Positions 13,151 through 13,242 of a stretch of DNA of 13,242 nt are shown piece after piece. This DNA is from Bacteroidales bacterium (GTDB lineage: Bacteria > Bacteroidota > Bacteroidia > Bacteroidales > UBA932), in assembly GCA_004554455.1 (NCBI GenBank), contig SFMG01000035.1, forward strand, positions 1-13,242, in the 5' to 3' direction. The stretch's first letter is position 1, and each line of letters opens with the position of its first letter. The position numbers were made by a program, and so were the translations under genes. The notes below the pieces were generated by a model, which worked only from the letters and a program-made list of their open reading frames with translations, did not search any database and had not been told where the DNA came from.

Positions 13151-13242
13151 CTTTCCTGATTTAGGTTGACTCGGGTTTATAGATTATTACTGGTATAAGT
13201 TGACTATTTGTCGTTATCCCTGAGATGGGTTTACCATCCGAG

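Larger units (their letters stand above)
12661..13242. other. Non-coding repeat-rich region after rng
   Basis: No credible gene. After the terminator come two 36-bp tandem units, a very GC-rich block (about 12700-12890) enclosed by a 17-bp inverted repeat, three 72-bp tandem units with a stub, and an AT-rich unassigned tail (about 13151-13242). Because 36 and 72 are multiples of three, several frames on both strands stay open through the repeats, producing repetitive Pro/Arg/Ser-rich translations with no recognisable domain; the long forward frame starts at a TTG inside the terminator T run. I treat these as by-products of the repeats. Confidence 0.75.

Noticed and set aside
12673..13164. Plus-strand ORF of 163 codons through the repeat region
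   Set aside because: It starts at a TTG inside the terminator T run and consists of translated repeats; open because 36 and 72 are multiples of three. Kept only as a note under the repeat findings.
13216..13242. Small hairpin GATGG-GTTTA-CCATC near the right end
   Set aside because: Five pairs without a T run, cut off by the window edge; could be chance.

Overview
The window is chromosomal DNA from a member of the Bacteroidota, most likely Bacteroidales. The support is the promoter style (TAnnTTTG boxes with a TTTG about 19 bases upstream, almost no Shine-Dalgarno sequences), a stand-alone PASTA protein next to rluD, the order HU gene - tiny Lys/Arg-rich peptide gene - rng, and a MauE-type membrane protein fused to thioredoxin. 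Genus cannot be fixed from sequence alone. Nearly all of the window is ordinary core genome; the exception is the last 580 bases.

Layout. 114-1317 (+): a Cys-rich small lipoprotein followed after one base by a MauE-like/thioredoxin fusion, a likely envelope thiol-redox pair. 1249-2874 (-): lnt, apolipoprotein N-acyltransferase, whose 3' end overlaps the previous gene by 69 bp tail to tail. 2914-6589 (+): a very tight five-gene operon of a LysE-type exporter, a three-PASTA envelope protein, rluD, coaD and ung, with gaps of 12, 1, 4 and -1 bases. 6584-10461 (-): lon followed by a secreted double-thioredoxin protein; the latter ends tail to tail with ung in a shared CTATAG. 10596-12660 (+): HU, a 29-residue basic peptide (too short for most gene callers), a terminator-like hairpin, then rng (RNase G/E family), closed by a strong terminator that contains its stop codon.

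Promoters. lnt and the LysE-type gene are divergent across 39 bp, and each has a TAnnTTTG box ending only 5-6 bases before its ATG, so both transcripts may be leaderless. lon and HU are divergent across 134 bp, each with its own box.

12661-13242 holds no credible gene. It is a composite of repeats: two copies of a 36-bp unit, a 17-bp perfect inverted repeat around 76 bp of GC-rich DNA, and three copies plus a stub of a 72-bp unit in which each copy carries a perfect 11-bp inverted repeat. This array is the least explained and most interesting part of the window. Three separate proteins carry CxxC thioredoxin-type motifs (323-residue fusion; two domains in the 486-residue protein), so envelope thiol chemistry is a minor theme.
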